A stretch of 12,282 nucleotides of DNA from Ignavibacteria bacterium (GCA_005877655.1 VBOC01000021.1:1-12282); one strand, 5' to 3'. Shown: positions 1 to 6,411, counted from the stretch's first letter. Notes: generated by a model from the sequence alone, not told the origin. Program-made: numbers and translations.

Positions 1-1
1 A

Positions 2-271
2 CCGGCGTCGAAATCATTCCTCAGCCTGTCGCCACCAAACCTGATTCTCACGACGGTCAAGAAGGCGGAAGACTCAGAGGCCTGGGTTGTCCAATGGTAC
101 GAGGCGGGTGGGGAGGATACTCAGGCCCAACTTACCCTGCCGCAGGAGCCCAAGAAGGTCATCGTATCAAATTTCCTGGAGGAAGACGAATCGCCGGTTG
201 CTCATAAGAGCAACACGGTGACAATGCCCACGAAGAAAAATTCCGTTGTCACGCTGAAGATTTATTTCTAA
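2..271 (+). CDS. C-terminal end of an alpha-mannosidase-like glycoside hydrolase (GH38 family), 5' truncated by the window
   Basis: An open frame enters at the window edge and runs for 89 codons to a TAA stop at 269-271. The visible part reads LILTTVKKAEDSEAWVVQWY, followed by a run with alternating polar and hydrophobic residues, then VIVSNFLEEDE and a final SVVTLKIYF. This matches the usual end of GH38 alpha-mannosidases: a beta-sandwich with a 'xxlKkaEd.xgxvvRxyn' strand, a 'nllEe' turn, and a last strand that normally reads like PFEIxTxxl. The catalytic domain is outside the window, so activity cannot be judged. These enzymes hydrolyse alpha-mannosides, and many bacterial members are cytoplasmic or periplasmic and used in glycan catabolism. 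The gene converges on the minus-strand metallopeptidase gene with 78 bases between them. A GH38-like C-terminal domain of another sugar-active enzyme is the main alternative. Confidence 0.6.
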   Translation, partial: PASKSFLSLSPPNLILTTVKKAEDSEAWVVQWYEAGGEDTQAQLTLPQEPKKVIVSNFLEEDESPVAHKSNTVTMPTKKNSVVTLKIYF

Positions 272-349
272 GGACGAGTCTCCGCCGCTCGCCCGCGAGG
301 AGGGATAGGGTTCAGCCGGGTCGGGGTCACATATTCCCGGACTGCCGGT

Positions 350-1378
350 CTACCGGATTAATCGAAGCCGGTTCAGAACGTGGTAGGTCGATACGATGAC
401 GAGCTCGACCAGCTTTTCGGTCGTCTCGTCAGGGTGCAGGTAGAGGTTATTCAGCGCGCAGATTGTCTGAAGCTCGCGCAGGTACCTCCGGATGTCACGG
501 CGATCCGCCTTCGCAATCCATGTCACAAGCTCCTCTTCCAGGTAGTCGCTGTAGTTCTGAATAAAGCGGTCCGCCCGAATGAGGCGGCGTGACCGCCGGT
601 GCGCCCGGGAGAACACTTCCTTCAGGTCGAGCGTATACTCCCGAACCCTCGGATCGACCTTTCGCTCAATCTCGAAGTATTCTGCGACGGTCGCCTTGAT
701 CCGCTTGTGATTTTTCGATTCGTCGTATCGCACCTTCAGCGGACGGTGCTCGGCAACCCGTTCTTTCCGGAACAATCGATCCACGAAGCGCAGCTTTTCC
801 ATCGCCCCTGGCCACGCCCGATAGTTCCATTTCCACTTGGAGTCCGGATCCAGCCAGACGGCAAAGGTTTCGGCAAAGTCCTCGTCCGGATGGCGTTGGG
901 CATAGTGCGGGTGACCGATGTAATGGAGATAGCGCACATAGTCTTTGCTGCTCGCGCTGAAGTGGTAGAAGCGAGGATAGCGGACCTTGAATTTTCCGAA
1001 TAACGATTTCCAGATCTTGCCGGTCCAAAGCTTATAAGCGTAGTTGATCGCGTGCCCGGTCTCATGCCGGAGGATCATCAGGAGCTCCATTTTCGAATAG
1101 GATACCTGATGCCGTTCGGCTATGCGCCGAAGGTCGGTATTGGCCAGGTAGAAGGGTATTTCGATCGAGCCCGTGCGGTCGATGCAGCCCCAGGGCTCTT
1201 CGCCGAAGTAAAAGTGGGGGAAAAACGAGATATGGTTGCGCTTCAGTTCATGCCGGACCTGTATGAGACAGTCGCGGAGGGTGCCGGCGGGACGCAGATC
1301 GAGGTCTGCGATTCTCGCATTGAGGATTTGTTGAAATGACAACTCCCGCGCACGGGAGTATTTCCTCGATAGCCGCAT
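350..1378 (-). CDS. putative gluzincin-type zinc metallopeptidase (HETGH motif)
   Basis: A 342-residue basic protein without a signal peptide, so probably cytoplasmic. The key motif is LMILRHETGHAINYAY, with H105, E106 and H109 forming an HExxH zinc site. About 55 residues later HPDEDFAETFAVWL supplies acidic residues; E170 is the likely third zinc ligand, as expected for a gluzincin. Aromatic residues are abundant around 120-190 (FYHF, YLHYIGHPHY, KWKWNYRAWP). This HETGH plus PDEDFAETFAVWL pairing is the hallmark of bacterial proteins annotated 'putative zinc-binding metallopeptidase'. From memory, these are often encoded near RimK-type ATP-grasp ligases, but none is visible here. The substrate is unknown. 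The gene lies 73 bases downstream of the clpC pseudogene on the same strand, so it may have been cotranscribed with it. The start is the ATG at 1376-1378; no strong Shine-Dalgarno sequence precedes it. Family assignment is fairly secure, function is not. Confidence 0.75.
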   Translation of the reverse strand: MRLSRKYSRARELSFQQILNARIADLDLRPAGTLRDCLIQVRHELKRNHISFFPHFYFGEEPWGCIDRTGSIEIPFYLANTDLRRIAERHQVSYSKMELLMILRHETGHAINYAYKLWTGKIWKSLFGKFKVRYPRFYHFSASSKDYVRYLHYIGHPHYAQRHPDEDFAETFAVWLDPDSKWKWNYRAWPGAMEKLRFVDRLFRKERVAEHRPLKVRYDESKNHKRIKATVAEYFEIERKVDPRVREYTLDLKEVFSRAHRRSRRLIRADRFIQNYSDYLEEELVTWIAKADRRDIRRYLRELQTICALNNLYLHPDETTEKLVELVIVSTYHVLNRLRLIR

Positions 1379-1399
1379 GAAATGTCATGGAAGAAGTCG

Positions 1400-1429
1400 C
1401 CCCTGCTTCCTGCTCAAGCAGGCAAGGGG
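1400..1429 (-). terminator. imperfect hairpin between clpC and the metallopeptidase gene
   Basis: CCCCT (1400-1404) can pair with AGGGG (1425-1429). Inside it lies the palindrome CCTGCT-CA-AGCAGG (1409-1422), so the two helices stack with a small internal loop. The hairpin sits just after the clpC stop and before the next gene on the same strand. There is no T-run on the minus-strand exit side, so it is not a convincing intrinsic terminator. It could be an attenuator or an RNA-processing or stability element. Confidence 0.25.
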
Positions 1430-1451
1430 TGTGCGCGTACTGCGGTGCAAC

Positions 1452-3872
1452 TCAAGAAACGCTGGCGCTCTGCGGAGCTTCCGGCTTGACGTTCCCCTTC
1501 TTGAGCTTTTTTCCTCCCTCGGTGAACCGAAGTGAATCGGACTTTGCGTGAAGCTTAACCCTGATAATGCTCCCCTGACCAAACTTGTTTCGTAGGATCT
1601 CCTCGGCGATCGGATCCTCAATAAACTTTTGCAATGCCCGCTTGAGCGGCCTCGCTCCGAATGCCGGATCATATCCCTTATCGACCAAAAACTCTCTCGC
1701 CTGTTTGTTCAGGTGGATTTTGATGGCGAGCGACGACATGCGCTTAACGAGCTCCTCCATCTGAATGTCGACGATCGTGTTGATGTGCTCCCGCTCCAGA
1801 TTGTGGAACACGATCGTGTCGTCGATGCGGTTGAGGAACTCCGGATTGAAGACACGCTTCACCGCGTCCTCGATCGTGTTTTTCATCGACTTGTAATTGT
1901 CCTTCGGCGTATCGAGGCCGAATCCGAATCCGCCGGTCGCTTTGATATCCTGCGCCCCAGGCTGTCCGTCAGGATGCCGTCATCGAGGACCTGAAGCAAA
2001 ATGTTGAACACATCCGGATGGGCTTTCTCGATCTCATCCAGCAGCACGACCGAGTAGGGTTTGCGGCGCACTTTTTCCGTCAACTGTCCGCCCTCCTCAT
2101 AGCCCACATATCCCGGAGGCGCTCCCACAAGCCTTGAAACGGTGAACTTCTCCATATACTCGCTCATGTCGATCCGGATGAGCGCTTCCTCCGAATCGAA
2201 GAGGTAGCGGGCCAGGGCTTTCGCCATCTCGGTCTTGCCGACGCCGGTCGGTCCCAGGAAAATGAACGAGCCGATCGGGCGCCGGGGATCCTTCAGGCCT
2301 GCACGCGTCCTCCGTATCGCCTTGCAGAGTTTCACGATCGCCTCGTTCTGCCCGACGATCATTTTTGTCAGCGCCTCTTCCATCTTGAGGAGCTTCTCCG
2401 ACTCCGACTGTGCAATCTTGTTCACGGGGATGCCTGTCATCATCGACACGACATCCGCCATCGTTTCCTCGTTCACCTCATAAACCGTTTCCTGGGCTTT
2501 CAGCTCCCACTCGCGTTTTGCGATCTCGAGATCGCTCAGATGCTTCTTTTCAAGGTCTCGCAGCCGGGCTGCTTCTTCGAAGTTCTGGTTCTTGACGACC
2601 TGGTTCTTGGACTGTCGAATCTTCTCCACCTCTCCCTCGAGCTCAAGAATCTACTTCGGGACATGGATGTTCGAGAGGTGGACGCGGGAACCGGCCTCAT
2701 CCATCACGTCGATGGCCTTATCCGGCAGGTAACGGTCGGTAATATAACGGTCGCTCAGGCGCACCGCGCTCTCGAGAGCCAGATCGGAATATCGGATATT
2801 GTGATGCTCTTCGTACTTCTGTTTGATATTCCGCAGAATCTGGATCGTTTCATCGACGGTGGTCGGGTCAACCATAATCTTCTGGAATCGACGGTCCAAT
2901 GCGCCGTCCTTTTCGATATACTGGCGATATTCATCGAGTGTTGTCGCCCCGATGCACTGCAGGTCTCCGCGAGCCAGGGCGGGTTTGAACATATTCGAGG
3001 CATCCAGCGATCCCGATGCGCCGCCGGCGCCGACGATCGTATGGAGTTCATCGATGAACAGAATCACGTCCTTTGCCTTTTCGAGCTCATTCATGACCGC
3101 TTTCATGCGCTCTTCGAACTGGCCCCGGTACTTTGTGCCCGCGACGAGGGCGGCGAGATCGAGGGTGACCACGCGTTTATCGTGGAGCACCCGCGAGACT
3201 TTCTTCTGCACGATGCGAAGGGCGAGTCCCTCGGCAATCGCAGTCTTTCCGACGCCGGGTTCCCCGATCAGAACCGGGTTGTTTTTCTTCCTTCTGCTCA
3301 AAACCTGTGCGACACGCTCGATTTCTTTCTCCCGTCCGACGATGGGATCGAGTTTGTCTTCCATTGCAAGCTTCGTAAGGTCGCGCCCGAAGTTATCCAA
3401 AACCGGCGTCTTTGATTTCTCGGCGCGCCGCTCGGCAGCCGCCGCTGCAGGCGGGCTCGATGGTTTCCCGCTGATGATGTTATCCAACTCATTCCGGACG
3501 ACATCGTAATGGACGTTGAACTGGTGAAGGATCTGCGCCGCGATATTGTCGTCGTCGCGCAAGAGTGAGAGGAGAAGATGTTCGGTGCCGATGACATCGG
3601 ATTTGTAAAGCTTTGCCTCCAGGTAGGTAATCTTAAGGACTTTTTCCGCCTGCTTTGTGAGCGGAATGTTGCCGATCGTCAGCGTTCCGCCGGAGGTCCG
3701 CACGGTGTCTTCGATCGCTTTCTTCAACTTGTAGAGATCCACCCCGAGGTTGCGGAGAATCTTCACCGCGATTCCCTCGCCTTCCCGGATCACTCCGAGG
3801 AGCAGGTGGCAGGGCTTCTTCCCTGCTTAGACGAATAACATCCTGTACCCGGTTTGAGAAATTTCCTTCCAT
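1452..3872 (-). pseudogene. clpC: clpC, ATP-dependent Clp protease ATP-binding subunit, disrupted by two deletions and a nonsense codon
   Basis: ClpC is a double AAA+ unfoldase that feeds proteins to ClpP. Reading minus from the ATG at 3870-3872 (Shine-Dalgarno AGAGG at 3882-3886, 9 bases away), the N-domain begins MEGNFSNRVQDVIRLSREEAL. It then jumps frame at about 3809 to HLLLGVIREGEG, where the family normally has RLGHDYIGTE in between: a net loss of 29 nt. The frame ending at 2651 carries the second Clp_N repeat, D1 Walker A GEPGVGKT and Walker [11 protein letters not shown]. It stops at a TAG (2651-2653) where the family has E in VPKEILELE. In the same frame the coiled M-domain follows, with the UVR-like [14 protein letters not shown], then D2 Walker A GPTGVGKT, Walker [14 protein letters not shown] and [11 protein letters not shown]. 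At 1949-1958 the frame shifts again to [14 protein letters not shown], losing the usual VDFKNTIIIMTSN segment with D2 sensor 1. The C-terminal D2 small domain is intact to the TGA at 1452-1454. Outside the lesions the residues look well conserved, so the damage is either recent or an assembly artefact. Confidence 0.9.
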
Positions 3873-3962
3873 TCTTCGTTACCTCTGGTGAGCGGTCATC
3901 AAGAGTTAGATCTTATTTTCCATAAACTGTCTGCGTCCAAGTTGTGTCATCATTCCTCCTTC

Positions 3963-3991
3963 AATATACCTAAAAGGTCAAGATTAGTCAA
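3963..3991 (-). promoter_or_regulatory. sigma70-like promoter facing clpC
   Basis: On the minus strand TTGACT (3986-3991) is followed after exactly 17 bases by TATATT (3963-3968). Both hexamers and the spacing are near consensus. Transcription would begin near 3956, giving a leader of roughly 84 bases before the clpC ATG. The promoter remains intact although the gene is broken. A direct repeat resembling a CtsR operator overlaps the -35 box (see findings). Confidence 0.55.
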
Positions 3992-4002
3992 GAGACAGTA
4001 GA

Positions 4003-4031
4003 TTGACTTTCGGGGTGGATTTCTCTATATT
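4003..4031 (+). promoter_or_regulatory. sigma70-like promoter facing tRNA-Asn
   Basis: TTGACT (4003-4008), a 17-base spacer and TATATT (4026-4031). The predicted start near 4038 would give a precursor leader of about 80 bases before the tRNA. The hexamers and spacing are identical to those of the divergent clpC promoter, and the two -35 boxes are only 11 bases apart. Confidence 0.55.
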
Positions 4032-4117
4032 TTTTTATCGCCGACGTTTTCGCCCCGCGGCAGAGTCTAACTTTAACGAAATCTCCTAATTAGACGCTTC
4101 TCAAATCAGTTGCACAT

Positions 4118-4189
4118 TCCACAGTAGCTCAATGGTAGAGCATCCGGCTGTTAACCGGAGGGTTGCAGGTTCGAGCCCTGCCTGTGGAG
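4118..4189 (+). tRNA. tRNA-Asn (anticodon GTT)
   Basis: A complete 72-nt cloverleaf. The acceptor stem is TCCACAG (4118-4124) with CTGTGGA (4182-4188), and the discriminator is G4189. The D-arm is GCTC/GAGC (4127-4130 with 4138-4141). The anticodon stem is TCCGG/CCGGA (4143-4147 with 4155-4159), with loop CTGTTAA placing GTT at 4150-4152. The variable loop is GGGTT, and the T-arm is GCAGG/CCTGC with loop TTCGAGC. CCA is not encoded: the next bases are CTAAG, so a CCA-adding enzyme must complete it. No second copy of the 3' end that would suggest an integration site was seen in this window. Confidence 0.97.
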
Positions 4190-4355
4190 CTAAGAACCCC
4201 GAGCTTCATTCCTGTTTTGATCCCGCCACAGCAATTCCCCTCGGAGTTTCAAAAATTGCCCATTCCCGAATGCCGGATGGAACGCAAACCGTCGCATCGT
4301 GTTGGGAGGACAACAGAGAATCGCGGTGCATCCGGGTCTGGAAGAAGCTAGGTCG

Positions 4356-5015
4356 GTGACGCCACCGCGTTTTTTCCTTGCTGCCGCAGTTTTGATTTTG
4401 TTCATGTCCGATCAAGCGGCGGGACAAATAGACACGACATTGAAAGAATTCTTTCCTCTTCGAATCGGTAACATGTGGCAATATCGAAATGAGGATAGTG
4501 TTTTGTCAACCGGCCGGGTCGGTGTTGCCGATACCCTCATGCCAAACGGTGAACGCTACTGCGGCCTTGGCGTGCCGAACGCTTCCCCCGGCGGATATGC
4601 ATTTATCCGAATTGACAGTCTGCTCAGAGTTCAATACTTCTCGCCATACTTGTCGGGCAACTGTGGCGGCGAAAACGGCGAGTCAAACATTTATCGGCTG
4701 AACGAGCGTCCCGGAGCGGTCTGGAGGATATGTGAAAACATTGTGGCAACCCGCTGCCGCCCCTGGTTCATGCGCTTTGAAAGGATTTCAAGGGCCACCA
4801 TTTTTGGCAAGCTGCGGCAGGTCATGCATTTTACGCCCGGAGCTTATTGTCCGGAGACGGGAGATACAGTCTGGTACCCGTTCAATTGGCTGCTGGTCAA
4901 AGGTATTGGTATCTATCACGAGGAAACATTGGAGAAAACACAGACACAATTGACCGGCGCGGTTATTAACGGCGTGAAGTACGGAGCGATCGTTTCCCCG
5001 GCAGAAAAACAATGA
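4356..5015 (+). CDS. exported protein of unknown function with FPLRIGNMWQY motif
   Basis: I chose the GTG at 4356 because it gives a good signal peptide: a short polar start, a hydrophobic core FFLAAAVLILF, and a likely cleavage after DQAAG-Q. An in-frame GTG at 4299 would add 19 mostly hydrophilic residues before the signal; neither start has a strong Shine-Dalgarno site. The mature protein of about 195 residues begins IDTTLKEFFPLRIGNMWQYR. This is a pattern I associate with secreted proteins of Ignavibacteria-like bacteria that have 'FPL..GN.W.Y' near the N-terminus and a C-terminal strand like LTGAVINGVKYG. Six cysteines (in RYCGLG, GNCGG, RICENI, TRCRP, AYCPE, with pairs plausible) fit disulphide bonds outside the cytoplasm. 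There is no T9SS sorting domain, so it may be periplasmic. It stands alone on the plus strand between tRNA-Asn and a convergent lipoprotein gene. Function is unknown. Confidence 0.7.
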   Translation: MTPPRFFLAAAVLILFMSDQAAGQIDTTLKEFFPLRIGNMWQYRNEDSVLSTGRVGVADTLMPNGERYCGLGVPNASPGGYAFIRIDSLLRVQYFSPYLSGNCGGENGESNIYRLNERPGAVWRICENIVATRCRPWFMRFERISRATIFGKLRQVMHFTPGAYCPETGDTVWYPFNWLLVKGIGIYHEETLEKTQTQLTGAVINGVKYGAIVSPAEKQ

Positions 5016-5139
5016 CGAATCCGGCTCCATTCAAATCCCTCACGGAAGGCGCCGAACTAGTTCGATCAAACATCAGACCTTCGAAATCAGTTACTGCAGG
5101 CGATGAAGAAGGGAGTAAAAGGGAGAGGAATAATTCAAT

Positions 5140-5496
5140 TCACCATTCAAGGTGGCCAACGGTATCCCGGTCGATGATGATAATGCAGGTCGTATTCTCG
5201 TCCTGCATGTAGGACTTGTCATCCTGTAACATGGCCGTAACAGTATGGCCCCGATACATCCCGCTCATTCGCTTCCCGTGCCGGAATAAACCCATCGAGG
5301 ACGCGCAAACCGTCGACTCATTGATCTTGATCTCCATATCGCCGGTAACATCGTTCCTCTCTGTCTTGATATTCCACGTCGAATCCGCTGAACCCCGGGG
5401 AAGGTACTTGAGCATGTGTGTTCCCGAACTGCAGCCTAGACAAATAACAGAAGACGCGGCGATGATCGATAAGCGATTCATGAGTCGTCGAAGCAT
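5140..5496 (-). CDS. small putative lipoprotein, unknown function
   Basis: The frame is open from 5553, but the ATG at 5494-5496 is preferred because it starts a typical lipoprotein signal: MLRRLMNRLSIIAASSVIC, then LGCSSG. The lipobox-like ICLGC has an unusual Cys at -3, so lipidation is likely but not certain. A shorter start at 5481 (MNRLS) is also possible. No strong Shine-Dalgarno site is seen at either. The mature part of about 95 residues is rich in charged and beta-prone stretches (TWNIKTERNDVTGDMEIKI, then TCIIIIDRDTVGHLEW at the C-terminus) and resembles no family I can name. The gene converges on the plus-strand exported protein with 124 bases between them and has its own candidate promoter upstream, so it is probably monocistronic. 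Confidence 0.55.
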   Translation of the reverse strand: MLRRLMNRLSIIAASSVICLGCSSGTHMLKYLPRGSADSTWNIKTERNDVTGDMEIKINESTVCASSMGLFRHGKRMSGMYRGHTVTAMLQDDKSYMQDENTTCIIIIDRDTVGHLEW

Positions 5497-5570
5497 ATGT
5501 TGACAATGTGCGGTCACAAACTGGCGTAAGGGCTGGTGATCGGTCTTCGGCACCGATACCCACGTCTGGA

Positions 5571-5599
5571 ATAATACAAACCCACTGCATCAAAAACAA
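5571..5599 (-). promoter_or_regulatory. candidate promoter for the small lipoprotein gene
   Basis: On the minus strand TTGTTT (5594-5599), a 17-base spacer and TATTAT (5571-5576). Transcription would start near 5564. The leader of about 68 bases begins with a perfect 6-bp hairpin, ATCGGT (5539-5544) pairing with ACCGAT (5552-5557) around a 7-base loop. The -35 match is moderate. Confidence 0.35.
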
Positions 5600-5625
5600 C
5601 CGCTCCAAGACCATCTGCTAAACAA

Positions 5626-5660
5626 ATCCCGGCCCGCGGGTGCAGGTCGGGATCCTTTTT
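5626..5660. terminator. possible intrinsic terminator hairpin downstream of the His/Asp-tailed protein gene
   Basis: ATCCCG (5626-5631) pairs with CGGGAT (5648-5653), with additional G/C pairing possible within the loop. On the plus side a T-run follows (5656-5660). On the minus side the exit sequence is TTTGTTTA, which suits the end of the minus-strand gene that stops at 5705. The loop is long, so this is a tentative call. Confidence 0.35.
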
Positions 5661-5704
5661 GCTCCGAAGGCGGGAGTTTGCCTCGCCGGACGGAACCGCT
5701 CCTC

Positions 5705-6148
5705 TTAGTCATCGTGGTCCCGTCCCCTGTGATTGCCATGATGGTTACCATGCTCGCCATCATCTCCGCCCCGTTCCTTCCACCCTCGTTCAGCTTCGCC
5801 CCGTTCCTGCCAGCCTCGTCCATGGTTCGACCGAAATCTCCCGTAGATCGAGCGGAAACTTTCGCCATGTGACCGCCATCTGGCCACATCGGGCACGCTG
5901 AAGCCGCAACGATCGCGCATCCAACGGGCGTTGACAGAGGTTATGATCTCATCCTCGGGAATTCCCCAGTCGCGGACGACCACGACCTCCCTAACAGGAG
6001 CGCGGTAATAGTCGCCGATCGCAAAGTAGAAATTCCTTACCTCACCGTTTTGTATGTCGAGGCCTAACCGGGCCTGCGCCTTTATCCTGTTTAACGGTAC
6101 CAGCATCGCAGTTGCAAAGACGCAGAGACCGACTATTGTGGTGCGCAT
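5705..6148 (-). CDS. small exported protein with His/Asp/Gly-rich C-terminal tail
   Basis: The frame is open to 6265, but the ATG at 6146-6148 is the clear start: AAGGAGAAGG lies 3-12 bases upstream and the product opens with a signal peptide, MRTTIVGLCVFATAMLVPL followed by NRIKAQA. The 147-residue product has two parts. Residues of about 27-95 include YFAIGDYYRAPVREVVVV, then IPEDEIITSV and an RWRSHGESFRSIYGRF segment. This resembles short secreted proteins in which a 'dYYgvp..ev' strand precedes 'ip.eEipvV..iA' and a 'RxxGkSwmdI' helix, a loose similarity from memory. The last 40 residues are low complexity, RGWQERGEAERGWKERGG followed by DDGEHGNHHGNHRGRDHDD; they could bind metal ions or be disordered. 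It has a candidate sigma54 promoter 46 bases upstream. Function is unknown. Confidence 0.7.
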   Translation of the reverse strand: MRTTIVGLCVFATAMLVPLNRIKAQARLGLDIQNGEVRNFYFAIGDYYRAPVREVVVVRDWGIPEDEIITSVNARWMRDRCGFSVPDVARWRSHGESFRSIYGRFRSNHGRGWQERGEAERGWKERGGDDGEHGNHHGNHRGRDHDD

Positions 6149-6193
6149 CGTCCTTCTCCTTTCAATCGTTTCGTTTTCTCCCGTTTCAAGAGT

Positions 6194-6210
6194 TACAAAG
6201 CCCGTGCCAG
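6194..6210 (-). promoter_or_regulatory. sigma54 (RpoN)-like -24/-12 promoter
   Basis: The minus strand reads CTGGCACGGGCTTTGTA. Against the RpoN consensus YTGGCACGRNNNTTGCW it has one mismatch: GT instead of GC at -12. The GG and GT elements are separated by the required 10 bases. Transcription would start near 6183, about 35 bases before the Shine-Dalgarno-preceded ATG at 6148. An inverted repeat, ACGCG-N8-CGCGT at 6257-6274, lies about 80 bases upstream of that start, where an enhancer-binding activator could sit. Confidence 0.45.
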
Positions 6211-6294
6211 GGGCCGTTTCGAGGTTGATGGCGCGTGAAAGGAGAGGGGGGAACGAACGCGGCAAGGGTCGCGTGAGTGGCTAATAGGTCAGCG

Positions 6295-6325
6295 TGTGAG
6301 ATTAAAAGGACAGTCTCACATTTTT
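6295..6325 (+). terminator. hairpin plus T-run, plus-strand orientation
   Basis: TGTGAGA (6295-6301) and TCTCACA (6314-6320) form a perfect 7-bp stem around a 12-base loop, followed directly by TTTTT (6321-6325). The shape is that of an intrinsic terminator for plus-strand transcripts, yet no plus-strand gene ends nearby. It may instead mark the boundary between the large minus-strand T9SS gene and the next minus-strand gene, or block antisense transcription. Confidence 0.35.
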
Positions 6326-6411
6326 CCGATCGCGCACGGTCGCGTCGTGTAACGCATCGGTGGGATCAGCGCCGCATCGGCGGCGTCAGAAGCGAGTCCC
6401 GAGCGCCGGGT

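Noticed and set aside
2651..2653. The in-frame TAG in clpC as recoding (for example pyrrolysine or another amber reassignment)
   Set aside because: The position is a non-catalytic linker Glu in the family, one base change explains it, and the same gene carries two deletions.
2540..3415. A 291-codon open frame on the plus strand
   Set aside because: It lies antisense to clpC, which is recognised motif by motif. The antisense frame shows no domain and is an effect of GC-rich codon usage.
4118..4189. tRNA-Asn as an integration site for a mobile element
   Set aside because: No repeat of the tRNA 3' end, integrase gene or phage-like gene is visible in the window.
4132..4359. A short plus-strand open frame overlapping tRNA-Asn
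   Set aside because: It begins inside the tRNA and lacks any protein-like feature; the tRNA structure explains the sequence.
5053..5064. Perfect 12-bp palindrome CGAACTAGTTCG between two convergent genes
   Set aside because: It has no T-run, no partner copy and no promoter nearby; a palindrome of this size can occur by chance. It could be an operator, but nothing supports that.
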